From Lentilactobacillus fungorum (GTDB lineage: Bacteria; Bacillota; Bacilli; Lactobacillales; Lactobacillaceae), in the NCBI RefSeq assembly GCF_016860605.1, contig NZ_BNJR01000019.1, positions 44,974 to 108,973 on the forward strand: a DNA stretch of 64,000 nt, read 5' to 3'. Of the stretch, positions 7,902-17,849 are shown one piece after another. Positions within the stretch are counted from its first letter, which is position 1. The number at the start of each line of letters is the position of its first letter. The translations under genes were made by a program, and so were the position numbers. A model generated the notes under the pieces. The model did not search any database. It had not been told where the DNA came from and saw nothing but the letters and a program-made list of their open reading frames with translations.

Positions 7902-8649
7902 ACGGTTGATCCCTTGTTTGGACGTGGATCACGGCCGGGTTAAGAAGGGCGTTCGGTTTGTTCATTTGAGAGATGTTGGCGATCCCGTTAAGATTGCGGC
8001 AGCCTATCAGCAACAAGGGGCCGATGAATTGGTTTTTTTGGACATCACGGCGACCCACGAAGGTCGTTCGGCAATTGTTGAAACGATCGAAGCAACTGCC
8101 AGTCAAGTATTTATGCCACTGACCGTTGGTGGCGGTATCCACGATGTTTCTGATATGCAACGTTTATTAAAGGCTGGGGCAGATAAGGTAGCCGTCAATT
8201 CCGCGGCCGTTTCTAATCCCGACTTGATAACCGCGGGGGCTGAAAAGTTTGGCCGCCAATGTATCGTTTTAGCAATTGATACCAAATTTAATCCAATCAG
8301 CCGCCAATATGAGGTTTACGTTAATGGCGGCAGAACGCCAACACCTCTAAACGCGATTGATTGGGCAAAGCAGGGGGTTAGCCGCGGGGCTGGTGAATTA
8401 TTGGTAACCAGCATGGACAAGGACGGAACTAAAAGTGGCTTTGATCTTGATTTGTATCGCCAGTTGAGTGCTGCGGTCAACGTACCAATTGTAGCTTCTG
8501 GTGGAGCAGGGGCCGCTGAAGATTTTAGTGACGTTTTTACGAATGCCAACGTTGACGGCGCATTGGCAGCATCAGTCTTTCACTACGGTGAGTTGACGAT
8601 TACTGAGGTAAAGCGTCAATTATTAAAAGATGGGGTGATCGTACGTTAA
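7891..8649 (+). CDS. hisF: Imidazole glycerol phosphate synthase, cyclase subunit
   Basis: 252-residue (beta/alpha)8 barrel paired with HisH; uses ammonia to convert PRFAR to imidazole glycerol phosphate and AICAR. Signature segments: [17 protein letters not shown] at the start (catalytic Asp), [41 protein letters not shown] (second Asp) and [12 protein letters not shown]. It overlaps hisA by 11 nt. Its stop codon at 8647-8649 lies inside the conserved N-terminal coding extension of hisI (see hisI). Confidence 0.96.
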   Translation: MLAKRLIPCLDVDHGRVKKGVRFVHLRDVGDPVKIAAAYQQQGADELVFLDITATHEGRSAIVETIEATASQVFMPLTVGGGIHDVSDMQRLLKAGADKVAVNSAAVSNPDLITAGAEKFGRQCIVLAIDTKFNPISRQYEVYVNGGRTPTPLNAIDWAKQGVSRGAGELLVTSMDKDGTKSGFDLDLYRQLSAAVNVPIVASGGAGAAEDFSDVFTNANVDGALAASVFHYGELTITEVKRQLLKDGVIVR

Positions 8650-8681
8650 AACCAAATTTTGCGAGGTACCCGGATCAATTG

Positions 8682-8969
8682 ATGCCGACAATTGTGGTAG
8701 ATGATCAGAGTAATCAGGTCTTGATGTTGGCCTATATGAGTGAAGAAAGCTATCAATTGAGCCTTTCAACCGGACAAACCTGGTTTTGGTCTAGAAGCCG
8801 GCAAGAACTTTGGCACAAAGGCGCGACTAGCGGTAATACACAACAGATTATGGCAATCCAAATTGATTGCGATGAAGATACGTTATTAGTCCGAGTCATT
8901 CCGGCCGGGCCAGCGTGTCATACTGGGCACCAAAGTTGTTTTTATCGAACGCTGCAAACGTTTAGTTAA
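8682..8969 (+). CDS. hisI: Phosphoribosyl-AMP cyclohydrolase (start uncertain)
   Basis: About 95-109 residues; zinc-dependent hydrolysis of the adenine ring of phosphoribosyl-AMP. The metal motifs are present: the Cys/Asp cluster in IDCDEDTLL and the C-terminal ACHTGHQSC, plus [15 protein letters not shown]. It is the single-function HisI; HisE is a separate gene. The earliest canonical starts are TTG 8679 and ATG 8682. However, the frame stays open upstream and encodes [10 protein letters not shown], which looks like the conserved HisI N-terminus. An ACG at 8643-8645 sits where an ATG would be expected, with GGGGTG (8632-8637) correctly spaced before it. The true start may therefore be ACG at 8643. 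Confidence 0.88.
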   Translation: MPTIVVDDQSNQVLMLAYMSEESYQLSLSTGQTWFWSRSRQELWHKGATSGNTQQIMAIQIDCDEDTLLVRVIPAGPACHTGHQSCFYRTLQTFS

Positions 8970-9004
8970 ATAGGCGGTCTGATAGAGACTTAGCGTTGAT
9001 TATT

Positions 9005-9124
9005 TTAGAATGGCTGCGCAAAGCAGAAAGCTGCACCTAAGTCAACTTGGCCAAAAATCCAAGCCCGGGATTTCCGGCCAAGTCAACTTAGGCTCCGCTT
9101 TCTAAATGCTTTGCTCCGCTCACT
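9005..9124 (-). repeat. Palindromic element P1 copy C
   Basis: First of three head-to-tail P1 copies between hisI and hisE, in the orientation opposite to copies A and B. The core stem CCTAAGTCAACTTGGCC/GGCCAAGTCAACTTAGG has two central mismatches. The left end has drifted (TTAGAATGGCTG instead of TTAGGACAGCTG). It ends TGCTTTGCTCCGCTCACT. Confidence 0.9.
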
Positions 9125-9127
9125 GAT

Positions 9128-9248
9128 TTTAGGACAGCTGCGCAAAGCAGAAACTTCCGCATAAAACATCTTGGCCAAAAATCCAAGCCCGGGATTTCCG
9201 GCCAAGATGCCTTATGCTCCAGTTTCTAAGCGCTTTGCTCCGCTCACT
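9128..9248 (-). repeat. Palindromic element P1 copy D
   Basis: Middle copy of the triple array, about 123 bp after copy C. The ends are nearly identical to copy E. The core is GCATAAAACATCTTGGCC against GGCCAAGATGCCTTATGC: different in sequence from C and E yet complementary apart from two positions. Confidence 0.9.
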
Positions 9249-9249
9249 T

Positions 9250-9371
9250 TAGTAGGACAGCTGCGCAAAGCAGAAAGCTGCACCTAAGGCCACTTGGCCA
9301 AAAATCCAAACCCGGGGTTTCCGGCCAAGTGGCCTTAGGCTCCGCTTTCTAAGCGCTTTGCTCCGCTCACT
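9250..9371 (-). repeat. Palindromic element P1 copy E
   Basis: Third copy, about 122 bp after D, ending about 8 nt before the AGGAGG ribosome binding site of hisE. Its core CCTAAGGCCACTTGGCC/GGCCAAGTGGCCTTAGG is a perfect 17-bp stem, capped by ATCC-AAACCC-GGGGTT. Confidence 0.9.
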
Positions 9372-9392
9372 TTTATATAGGAGGTACCAATC

Positions 9393-9713
9393 ATGCAGAA
9401 CTTAGATGAACTTTATCAATTGATTTTAGATCGAAAACAAAATCCCCAGCCAGGGTCTTATACGAAATACTTATTTGACCGGGGGCTGGACAAAATTTTA
9501 AAAAAAGTCGGTGAAGAAGCCACTGAAGTCGTCGTCGCCGCGAAAAATGAATCGGATCCTGAATTTATTTTGGAAGTGGCCGATCTTGCTTATCACGTGG
9601 AAGTCTTAATGGCCGAGCGGGGAATCACGCCAGACCAGATTAAAAAAGAATTAGCTGGCCGGGAAGGCAAACAAAGCCAATACGCCGATCGGAAAGAAAT
9701 CAAGAATTGGTAA
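9393..9713 (+). CDS. hisE: Phosphoribosyl-ATP pyrophosphohydrolase
   Basis: 106 residues of the MazG-like all-alpha NTP pyrophosphatase superfamily; removes pyrophosphate from phosphoribosyl-ATP in the second pathway step. The metal-binding pattern is visible in [15 protein letters not shown] and [17 protein letters not shown]. The ribosome binding site is a strong AGGAGG. The gene is separated from hisI by 423 bp filled with three P1 palindromes, unusual inside a biosynthetic operon in which the other junctions overlap or are short. Whether hisE and hisC are on the same transcript as hisI cannot be decided from the sequence. Confidence 0.95.
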   Translation: MQNLDELYQLILDRKQNPQPGSYTKYLFDRGLDKILKKVGEEATEVVVAAKNESDPEFILEVADLAYHVEVLMAERGITPDQIKKELAGREGKQSQYADRKEIKNW

Positions 9714-9797
9714 TCAAAGTTGGATTGCCTACGAGAGGATTTTTTGATACGGTACAATCAATAAGTGGTTATCTTAGCTTAAAATTGGAGGCTTTCC

Positions 9798-10877
9798 ATG
9801 GTAAAAGAAACGGTTAAACATTTGAATCCCTACGTTCCAGAAGTGACCCTTACTGAATTGAAACAGCGGTATGGGCTTGATCGACTGGTTCGGCTGTCGG
9901 CGAATGAAAATGCTTTTGGAACTTCTGCTGATGTGGTTAAAGCATTAGACAGCTGGCATTACGCGGATGCCAATTTGTATCCTGATAGCAACGCCGAACA
10001 ATTACGATCGTTAATTTCAACGCGGTTTAACCTGAATCCAGATAACTTGATTTTTGGCAATGGGTTGGATGAGCTAATCGAATTATTGAGCCGCGTCATT
10101 TTATCCCCCGGTGATGAAGTTTTGGAACCAGCGACCACTTTTTCTGAGTATCAGCTGCACGCCCAAATTGAGGGCGCCAAACTTCGGCCAATTGATTTGG
10201 ATGATTCCGGCCGGATTAATTTAGCCGCGTTCATGCGGGAGGTTAATGATAAGACGAAATTAGTCTGGATTTGCAACCCCAATAATCCAACCGGAACCTT
10301 TATCGCGCCTGAAGCGATTGAAAAATTTATGGCAGATCTTCCGACAACGGTTACGGTAGTCGTTGACGAGGCTTATATTGAGTTTACCGGTGAAAAGAAG
10401 GCCTCAGTGATTCAATTGACGAAACGTTATCCGAATCTGGTGGTTTTACGAACCTTTTCCAAGGTATACGGATTAGCCAACTTTCGAATTGGCTACGCGG
10501 CTTGTACCGGACCGCTAATTGCGTATTTACAAGCAGCTAGATTACCATATAATCTCAGTACTTTTGCTGAAATTGCGGCTAAAGCAGCTTTCTCAGATAC
10601 TGATTTTATTGATCAGGTGGTTGATACGGTGATCAGTGAACGCAAAAAGTGGGAACACTTCTTAATGAAGTCGGGATTACTATTTTATGACTCAGCGGCT
10701 AATTTTATTTTCTTTCAAGTCAAAGGCGGCGATGCCGATGGGTTGTATGAGTACTTATTAAAAAATGGTTATTTAGTCCGCAATGGGCTACGTGCTGGTT
10801 GGTTGCGGATCACGATTGGCAAGCCTGAAGATAATCAGGCAGTCCAAGATTTAATTGCCGCGTTTTTAACTAAATAA
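9798..10877 (+). CDS. hisC: Histidinol-phosphate aminotransferase
   Basis: 359 residues, fold-type I PLP enzyme converting imidazole acetol phosphate and glutamate to histidinol phosphate. The PLP lysine is in RTFSKVYGLANFRIGYA (about residue 222). NPNNPTG, VVDEAYIEF and the N-terminal RLSANENAFG, plus the C-terminal RAGWLRITIG arginine region, support HisC over other class II aminotransferases. TTGGAGG precedes the ATG; the gap from hisE is 84 bp. Some lactobacilli place hisC at the end of the his operon, as here. An aromatic aminotransferase side activity is possible. Confidence 0.93.
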   Translation: MVKETVKHLNPYVPEVTLTELKQRYGLDRLVRLSANENAFGTSADVVKALDSWHYADANLYPDSNAEQLRSLISTRFNLNPDNLIFGNGLDELIELLSRVILSPGDEVLEPATTFSEYQLHAQIEGAKLRPIDLDDSGRINLAAFMREVNDKTKLVWICNPNNPTGTFIAPEAIEKFMADLPTTVTVVVDEAYIEFTGEKKASVIQLTKRYPNLVVLRTFSKVYGLANFRIGYAACTGPLIAYLQAARLPYNLSTFAEIAAKAAFSDTDFIDQVVDTVISERKKWEHFLMKSGLLFYDSAANFIFFQVKGGDADGLYEYLLKNGYLVRNGLRAGWLRITIGKPEDNQAVQDLIAAFLTK

Positions 10878-10979
10878 GTTGGCTTTATTAATTGGTGGCA
10901 ATCATTTCGAGAATGCGTTAATATAAGATTTACTGGAAATTACGACCTTCAACTCGTGGATTCTCCAGAATCTAATTGA

Positions 10980-12119
<1,140 letters not shown>

Positions 12120-12217
12120 TATTAGTGTGCGGGGCTAGGCGTTTTCTACTTAGTAACGCATCGCTTGATTATTCAAAATAGAGACGTTACGAAGTTCCAA
12201 TAAATTATTATTCGCTC

Positions 12218-12253
12218 AAAAAGGCACTGGTTGATTTTGACCAATGCCTTTTT
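12218..12253. terminator. Bidirectional terminator between mnmA and the minus-strand gene
   Basis: AAAAAGGCACTGGT pairs with ACCAATGCCTTTTT around an 8-nt loop. The A and T tracts on both sides make it usable for both convergent genes. Confidence 0.85.
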
Positions 12254-12293
12254 AACTATATATAGAGAGATTCAAAAATTAGTTAACTGCTGA

Positions 12294-12689
12294 TTAACAA
12301 CCATAATCCATTGGCGTCATTCCGGCTTCGAATGCTTTAGTGACCTTTGTTCCCTGGGTAATCTGAACAGCACTGTCTAAGAGTTCCGCATCATCACTGA
12401 GCCTGATACTGTGATGTTGGAAATCCATTTTCAAACCAGCTCCTAAAAAGTTGAGATCATATGCCGAAGTAAATAGTGGTATCTCAGCATTATTTTTCAA
12501 AGGAATTGGATACCGTTCATCTGGCTGATCTAACACGACTAGCGTAAAGTTGCCGCCAATTGTACAAGCCCCGCCGTGCAGTGAATAGTTACCGCCGCCG
12601 TCATCGGCGATCAATAGGAATGTTTTGCCGGCAAACTGTGTTGTTGATAAGTACTGCTTCATAGGGACTGTTATTTTAATGGTTGGCAT
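12294..12689 (-). CDS. Iron-sulfur cluster biosynthesis (HesB-like) family protein
   Basis: 131 residues. I recognise the lactobacillar HesB-like family mainly by the core LLIADDGGGNYSLHGGACTIGG and the later LFTSAYDLNFLGAGLKMDFQ and IRLSDDAELLDSAV segments. The family resembles A-type Fe-S carrier folds but lacks the canonical three-cysteine arrangement; only the Cys in GGACTIGG and a C-terminal Cys are present. A role in Fe-S handling is therefore inferred from family naming only. The ATG at 12689 has AGAGGTGAG upstream; a GTG at 12698 overlaps that site and is less likely. Convergent to mnmA. Confidence 0.65.
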   Translation of the reverse strand: MPTIKITVPMKQYLSTTQFAGKTFLLIADDGGGNYSLHGGACTIGGNFTLVVLDQPDERYPIPLKNNAEIPLFTSAYDLNFLGAGLKMDFQHHSIRLSDDAELLDSAVQITQGTKVTKAFEAGMTPMDYGC

Positions 12690-12824
12690 GGCACTCACCT
12701 CTTACTTTTATTGTAACGAATTTGATGAGTTGTGTACAATGCATATTCGTTTAAAAGCTCATTCATTGAAAAAATGGTTAGTTTTTCTGTTTAATAAATT
12801 TTCGTATTATTCGACTGGAACGTT

Positions 12825-12853
12825 TTGAAATCAGAACCTTTTCCTGTCATAAT
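12825..12853 (+). promoter_or_regulatory. Promoter of the histidine-phosphatase/TPR/recD2 cluster
   Basis: -35 TTGAAA at 12825-12830, 17-nt spacer, -10 CATAAT at 12848-12853, about 35 nt before the TTG start at 12888. Confidence 0.6.
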
Positions 12854-12887
12854 ATAAACAGCAAATTGCTTTTTGGAGGAATAAATT

Positions 12888-13544
12888 TTGACTAAGTTGT
12901 ACTTTGTCCGTCACGGAAAAACCGAATGGAACCTTGAAAGCCGCTACCAAGGGGCCGGCGGCGATTCACCCCTGCTCCCCCAAAGCTATGAAGAAATGAA
13001 TTTACTTGGCAAACACTTGGCTAAGGTTGTCTTTAACCACATTTACGCCAGCCCAATTAAGCGAGCGCGCGTGACGGCGACAACGATTAACCGTAAATTA
13101 AAAAAACATCCCCAAATCTCATTGCTCTCCAGGCTAGAGGAATTTCACCTCGGCAAGATGGAGGGAATGAAATTTGCTGACGTTGAACGCCAATATCCAA
13201 AAGACTTCGATAACTTTCGGAATCATCCGGACTTGTATGATCCAACGTCAATCGGCGGGGAAAGCTATGCGGATGTCATCAAGCGAATGACTCCGGCAAT
13301 TATTAACATCGTGCAAAATAATCCCAATGCAAACGTCTTAATTGTGAGCCACGGTGCAGCACTAAACGCAGAAATGAACGCTTTGCTTGGGGTCCCATTG
13401 GCGGATTTACGCAAGCGCGGCGGCTTAGCTAATACCAGCACGACGATTTTAGAGAGTCAAGATCTGGGCAAGTCGTTTCAATTGATTGATTGGAATGATA
13501 CTAGTTATTTGAATAGAAAATTAGATGAAACTGATTTGGTTTAG
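12888..13544 (+). CDS. Histidine phosphatase (phosphoglycerate mutase-like) family protein
   Basis: 218 residues with the RHG motif FVRHGKTEWN carrying the phospho-accepting histidine, SPIKRARVTA, and the second catalytic His in VSHGAALNAEMNALLG. It may act as a broad-specificity phosphatase (PhoE/GpmB-like) rather than a glycolytic mutase, since the mutase-specific length and residues are not evident. It starts with TTG, preceded by TTGGAGGA. The TPR gene follows with its ribosome binding site overlapping the stop codon, so the two form an operon with recD2 downstream. Confidence 0.88.
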   Translation: MTKLYFVRHGKTEWNLESRYQGAGGDSPLLPQSYEEMNLLGKHLAKVVFNHIYASPIKRARVTATTINRKLKKHPQISLLSRLEEFHLGKMEGMKFADVERQYPKDFDNFRNHPDLYDPTSIGGESYADVIKRMTPAIINIVQNNPNANVLIVSHGAALNAEMNALLGVPLADLRKRGGLANTSTTILESQDLGKSFQLIDWNDTSYLNRKLDETDLV

Positions 13545-13553
13545 GTGATAAAA

Positions 13554-14327
13554 ATGGCAGAAAACGATTCAGAAAAAGTAAGAAAATTACAGGAAAAGAA
13601 TCGAGAAAATCAGCGTAATTACACTAAGAAGCGGGAACAAGAAGAAAAAAAGGCTCGCACGCTGATTCATAACCTAGTTCAAAAAATCGATCATGAGCCC
13701 AAAAATTACCGTCATTATTATGAGCTGGCAACGCTCCTAGTTGAAGGTAAAGACTATGAACAAGCCGAAGAATTGCTCATGAAGGCGTTGGGCTTATTTA
13801 AAGATAGCTCAATTGACGTGATCGATACCCTCAAGTTTGGCTTAGGCAATGTTTATTACGCCGCCCAAGAATACGATAAGGCAATCAAGATTTTTCAAGA
13901 AATTGACGATGATAAGCTCCAAGGTGAAGCTTATGCGATGTTGGCTCAAAGCTACATGGCCAAAGGCGATAACAAGCGGGCGATGGTATTTGCGCTGTCG
14001 GCCCAAAGCAGCAAGCGAGACGATCCGTCAATCAATGAAATGATCGGCGATAATTTACTAGCTTTAGGAAACTTTGCCCAAGCGGGTGAGTTTTACGATC
14101 AAGTGTTAAAAGTCGAACCTCAAAACGGTAAGGCTAATTTTAACCGTGGCTTGGTCGCAATGGTCAACGGTGAAGCTTTTGATCAATTTTTCAAAGTTGC
14201 CAAACAAAGTGACCCTGATTATTTCGATCAAGGGCAAAAAAAGTTAAAGGACATTGAAAAGTTTGTTCAGTTGAATCACCAAAAAGATAAGCACTCAGCT
14301 CAGCAAAAAGGTGATGCCAAGAACTAA
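13554..14327 (+). CDS. TPR-repeat protein
   Basis: About 257 residues. The N-terminal 50 residues are highly charged (Lys/Glu/Arg) and probably coiled-coil. Then come at least four tetratricopeptide-like repeats (for example NYRHYYELATLLVEGKDYEQAEELLMKAL, GLGNVYYAAQEYDKAIKIFQEI, AYAMLAQSYMAKGDNKRAMVFALSA), and a lysine-rich tail. TPR proteins scaffold protein complexes; the partner is unknown. It lies between a phosphatase and recD2 in a compact operon. ATG 13554 is preferred over GTG 13545, which overlaps the AGGTG ribosome binding sequence. Confidence 0.85.
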   Translation: MAENDSEKVRKLQEKNRENQRNYTKKREQEEKKARTLIHNLVQKIDHEPKNYRHYYELATLLVEGKDYEQAEELLMKALGLFKDSSIDVIDTLKFGLGNVYYAAQEYDKAIKIFQEIDDDKLQGEAYAMLAQSYMAKGDNKRAMVFALSAQSSKRDDPSINEMIGDNLLALGNFAQAGEFYDQVLKVEPQNGKANFNRGLVAMVNGEAFDQFFKVAKQSDPDYFDQGQKKLKDIEKFVQLNHQKDKHSAQQKGDAKN

Positions 14328-14345
14328 TGGATAAGGAGGATCGGC

Positions 14346-16787
14346 GTGGCGCGATCAGTAGATTTATTTGAAACAGATGATAATCAAGATGAGCCCAAAT
14401 ATGTGGATGGTCGCCTCTCTGCTATCTTCTTTTCAAGTAGTGACAGTTTTTACAAGGTTGTCTTGATTGAAATCACGGCGACCAATATTAGTTGGCCCGA
14501 AGCTGAAATTGTCGTCACTGGCAATTTTGGCGATCTAGTTGAGGGAAATAGTTACCATTTCACTGGCAAACTAATTGATCATCCTCGTTATGGCAAGCAA
14601 TTTCAAGCTAGTAATTATACGAGTTTAATTGCAACCACTAAGGATGGGGTGATCAAATACTTATCTGGTGATCAGTTTCCGGGAATCGGTCGTAAAACTG
14701 CTGAACGGGTCGTGGATGTGCTGGGCGAAGATGCCATTGAAAAAATTAATTCCGATGAACGCGTCCTCGATGACATTCCAATTACCCAAAAACAGAAGCG
14801 GGCGATTACTGAAAATTTATCGGTTGACGACAGTTTGGAAAAAGTGATTGTTGGCTTAAATAGCTACGGCTTTTCCAGCCAAATTGCGGCGGCCATTTAC
14901 CAAAAGTATCATGAAGACGCCCTCAAAATTATTTCTGAAAATCCCTATCAATTGGTTGAAGACATTGATGGCATCAGTTTTCGTAAAGCCGACGCCATTG
15001 CTTTAAAGTTGGGGATCGTGCCGGATTCTAAGGAACGGGTGCGAGCTGGCTTGATGTTTGCGATTGATGAATTGTGCCTAAAAAATGGTGATACGTATAC
15101 AACAACGGCACCACTGATTGCGACAGCTACCACTGTTTTGGAAGGTAATTCACAGCCGCGGATTTCTGGTAAAAGATTAGCTGAGTCCCTAGTTGAGCTA
15201 GCAAAGGAAAACAAAATTGTCGGCCAAGACGACCGAATTTATTTAACCCGGCTGTATAACGCGGAAGTTCAAATTGCTGAACACGTTAATCGAATTATCA
15301 AAAATAAGGACGATCATGACTTTGATGAAGCGACCATCAAAAAGCAGATTCGGCTTGTCGAAAAGCAATTTGGGATTACCTATGATGATTCTCAAGTTGC
15401 CGCCATTGTTCAGGCAATTCAATCACCCGTTTTTATCCTGACTGGCGGGCCGGGGACTGGGAAAACGACGATTATTAATGGCATTGTCCACACTTACGCA
15501 CGTCTCCATGATTTTTCGCTCGACGTAAATGCTTATAAAGATGCCAATTTTCCGGTGGTTTTGGCTGCCCCGACTGGCCGAGCCGCCAAGCACATGTCGG
15601 AATCAACTGGACTTCCAGCCAGCACCATTCATCGACTATTAGGTTTAAACGGCAGAGAAAGCAACGATGCCGATGCAACTAAAGATATTGAAGGTAATTT
15701 GTTGATTATCGATGAAATGTCAATGGTGGATACGTATTTGTTTCGCTCGTTAGTTCGAGCGGCACCTAATCAAATGCAAGTGGTTTTGGTGGGCGACCAG
15801 GATCAGTTGCCGTCAGTTGGCCCCGGGCAGGTCTTCCATGATTTGTTAGTCTCCAAACAAATTCCAGCAATGCAATTAGATACCATTTATCGCCAGGAAA
15901 AGGGCTCTTCGATTATCCAATTGGCCCACGATATTCATAATGGCCAATTGTCCGCGAACTTTGCTGAAAACCAAGCTGATCGCTCATTTATTTCTTGTAG
16001 AGAAAATCAGGTACCTTCAGTGATTGAACAAGTGGTTAAGCGGGCAAAGCAAAAGCAGTTTGGGTTAATGGACGTTCAGGTTTTGGCGCCGATGTATCGT
16101 GGCAATGCTGGCATTGACCATTTAAACGATGTGATTCAATCTATCTGGCAGGATCAACCGGCAAAAAAGACGGTAACCATTCGAGAGCACACCTATCGAA
16201 TTGGTGATAAGGTGTTGCAATTGGTGAATAATCCCGAGCAAAATGTGTTTAACGGCGATATTGGCGTCATTGTTTCGATGGAAGTTATCAAAGATCAGAA
16301 GGCCCCCACTAAGATTACAATTGATTTTGATGAAACTGAGGTAACTTACGAAAAAAACGAATGGTCTCAGTTCACGCTGGCTTATTGTACGTCGATTCAT
16401 AAGGCGCAAGGGAGCGAATTTAAGATGGTGATCCTACCAATTGTTCGTCAATATTCACGGATGTTGCAGCGAAATTTGCTGTATACAGCAGTCACCCGGG
16501 CAAGCGACTTTTTGATCATGCTGGGTGAACAGGATGCTTTTGAACAATGTGTGAGAAGTATCTCAGTTAACCGGCGGACCAGTCTGGTTAAACGTTTGGT
16601 TGACGCTATTGGCAGACCAGAGGAACCAGTCCAACCACCTGCTGATAGTGGGCAAAGTAACACCCAAGATGATGACCATGAGCAAGCAGTTGATCGGCCG
16701 AAGCATTTAACAGAAGCCGTTATTAATCATCACGAAATTGATCCCATGATTGGCATGGGTGGGGTCTCGCCAAAAGATTTTATGTGA
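14346..16787 (+). CDS. recD2: ATP-dependent DNA helicase RecD2
   Basis: 813 residues, SF1B 5'-3' helicase of the RecD-like type found in bacteria without RecBC. The N-terminal OB and helix-hairpin-helix region includes FPGIGRKTAERVVDVLGEDAIEKI. Walker A is GGPGTGKTTI at about residues 367-376, Walker B LLIIDEMSMVD, and motif VI-like LLYTAVTRAS comes near the C-terminus. The last 60 residues are acidic and disordered-looking. It starts with GTG at 14346, preceded by AAGGAGGA, 18 nt after the TPR gene. The expected role is replication fork maintenance and DNA repair. Confidence 0.95.
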   Translation: MARSVDLFETDDNQDEPKYVDGRLSAIFFSSSDSFYKVVLIEITATNISWPEAEIVVTGNFGDLVEGNSYHFTGKLIDHPRYGKQFQASNYTSLIATTKDGVIKYLSGDQFPGIGRKTAERVVDVLGEDAIEKINSDERVLDDIPITQKQKRAITENLSVDDSLEKVIVGLNSYGFSSQIAAAIYQKYHEDALKIISENPYQLVEDIDGISFRKADAIALKLGIVPDSKERVRAGLMFAIDELCLKNGDTYTTTAPLIATATTVLEGNSQPRISGKRLAESLVELAKENKIVGQDDRIYLTRLYNAEVQIAEHVNRIIKNKDDHDFDEATIKKQIRLVEKQFGITYDDSQVAAIVQAIQSPVFILTGGPGTGKTTIINGIVHTYARLHDFSLDVNAYKDANFPVVLAAPTGRAAKHMSESTGLPASTIHRLLGLNGRESNDADATKDIEGNLLIIDEMSMVDTYLFRSLVRAAPNQMQVVLVGDQDQLPSVGPGQVFHDLLVSKQIPAMQLDTIYRQEKGSSIIQLAHDIHNGQLSANFAENQADRSFISCRENQVPSVIEQVVKRAKQKQFGLMDVQVLAPMYRGNAGIDHLNDVIQSIWQDQPAKKTVTIREHTYRIGDKVLQLVNNPEQNVFNGDIGVIVSMEVIKDQKAPTKITIDFDETEVTYEKNEWSQFTLAYCTSIHKAQGSEFKMVILPIVRQYSRMLQRNLLYTAVTRASDFLIMLGEQDAFEQCVRSISVNRRTSLVKRLVDAIGRPEEPVQPPADSGQSNTQDDDHEQAVDRPKHLTEAVINHHEIDPMIGMGGVSPKDFM

Positions 16788-16862
16788 TTCGTGAACAGTT
16801 TTACATCATTTAACATTCAGATTATGGTAAGATTTAGTTAAACAAGAATATTGGAGGACATC

Positions 16863-17822
16863 ATGACCGAGTTGAAATCACATCCCAAATTAAAGCTGTT
16901 TTCTCTCAATTCTAACCGCCACTTGGCAGAAGAGATTAGCAAAAAAGTAGGTGTGCCATTAAGTCAGGCAACCGTTGAAAAGTTTAGTGACGATGAAATT
17001 AAGATTAGTGTGGATGAAAGTATCCGGGGTGACGAAGTTTATATCATCCAGTCAGTTTCTGACCCGGTTAATTCCAACTTGATGGAATTATTAATTATGG
17101 TTGATGCCGTTCGACGGGCGAGTGCTAAGTCAATTAACGTCGTCATTCCATACTACGGCTACTCCAGAGCCGACCGTAAAGCCCGCTCAAGAGAGCCGAT
17201 TACAGCTAAGTTGGTGGCATCGTTTCTTGAAATGGACGGCGTTGATCGAGTGGTGACGCTTGATTTGCATGCCGACCAAATTCAAGGGTTCTTCAATATT
17301 CCGGTTGACCATTTAAGAGCTGATACGCTGTTGGCCAATTACTTTACCAAAGAACACCACGATTCTGAGTTGGTGGTTGTTTCCCCTGATCATACTGGTG
17401 TGTCGCGAGCTCGAAAATACGCAGAGTTATTGAAAGCGCCGATTTCCATTATTGACAATCGCTCCCCAGAAGACGCCACGACTGTTCCCGAATCAGTTAT
17501 TGGTAATGTGCGTGGCAAACGGGCAATTATTGTCGATGACATGATTGATACCGCGTTTAAGTTAACCATTGCAGCCGAGACGCTAAAAAAAGCCGGGGCA
17601 ACCGACGTTTATGCGATTGCGACGCACGCGGTCTTTTCAGGAGATGCTCAAAAGCGGCTGCAAGAATCCCAAATTGAAAAAGTCATTGTGACCGATTCAA
17701 TCAATATCGCCAAACAGGACCAGTTTGAGAAGCTGGAGGTCGTATCGGTTGGGGATTTATTTGGTGAAGCAATTACATTGATTCATAACCAAAAGTCTGT
17801 TGGCAAATTATTTGGCAGATAA
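16863..17822 (+). CDS. prs: Ribose-phosphate pyrophosphokinase (PRPP synthetase)
   Basis: 319 residues from ATG 16863 (TTGGAGGA upstream; an in-frame TTG at 16851 overlaps it). Transfers pyrophosphate from ATP to ribose-5-phosphate, feeding nucleotide, histidine and tryptophan synthesis. The flexible loop [19 protein letters not shown] and FSDDEIKI N-terminal region are canonical. The PRPP loop reads [12 protein letters not shown] (about residues 224-235), where most Prs proteins have DDMIDTAGT; loss of the Gly-Thr pair suggests the divergent second paralogue seen in some lactobacilli. It needs comparison with any other prs in the genome. The next gene is 27 nt downstream. Confidence 0.9.
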   Translation: MTELKSHPKLKLFSLNSNRHLAEEISKKVGVPLSQATVEKFSDDEIKISVDESIRGDEVYIIQSVSDPVNSNLMELLIMVDAVRRASAKSINVVIPYYGYSRADRKARSREPITAKLVASFLEMDGVDRVVTLDLHADQIQGFFNIPVDHLRADTLLANYFTKEHHDSELVVVSPDHTGVSRARKYAELLKAPISIIDNRSPEDATTVPESVIGNVRGKRAIIVDDMIDTAFKLTIAAETLKKAGATDVYAIATHAVFSGDAQKRLQESQIEKVIVTDSINIAKQDQFEKLEVVSVGDLFGEAITLIHNQKSVGKLFGR

Positions 17823-17849
17823 AATTCTATTGTGAAGGTGAGTTAATTT

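Noticed and set aside
9005..9371. CRISPR-like array from three regularly spaced repeats
   Set aside because: The units are 120-bp palindromes almost touching each other, with variable stems inside the unit rather than unique spacers between short repeats; no cas genes are near.
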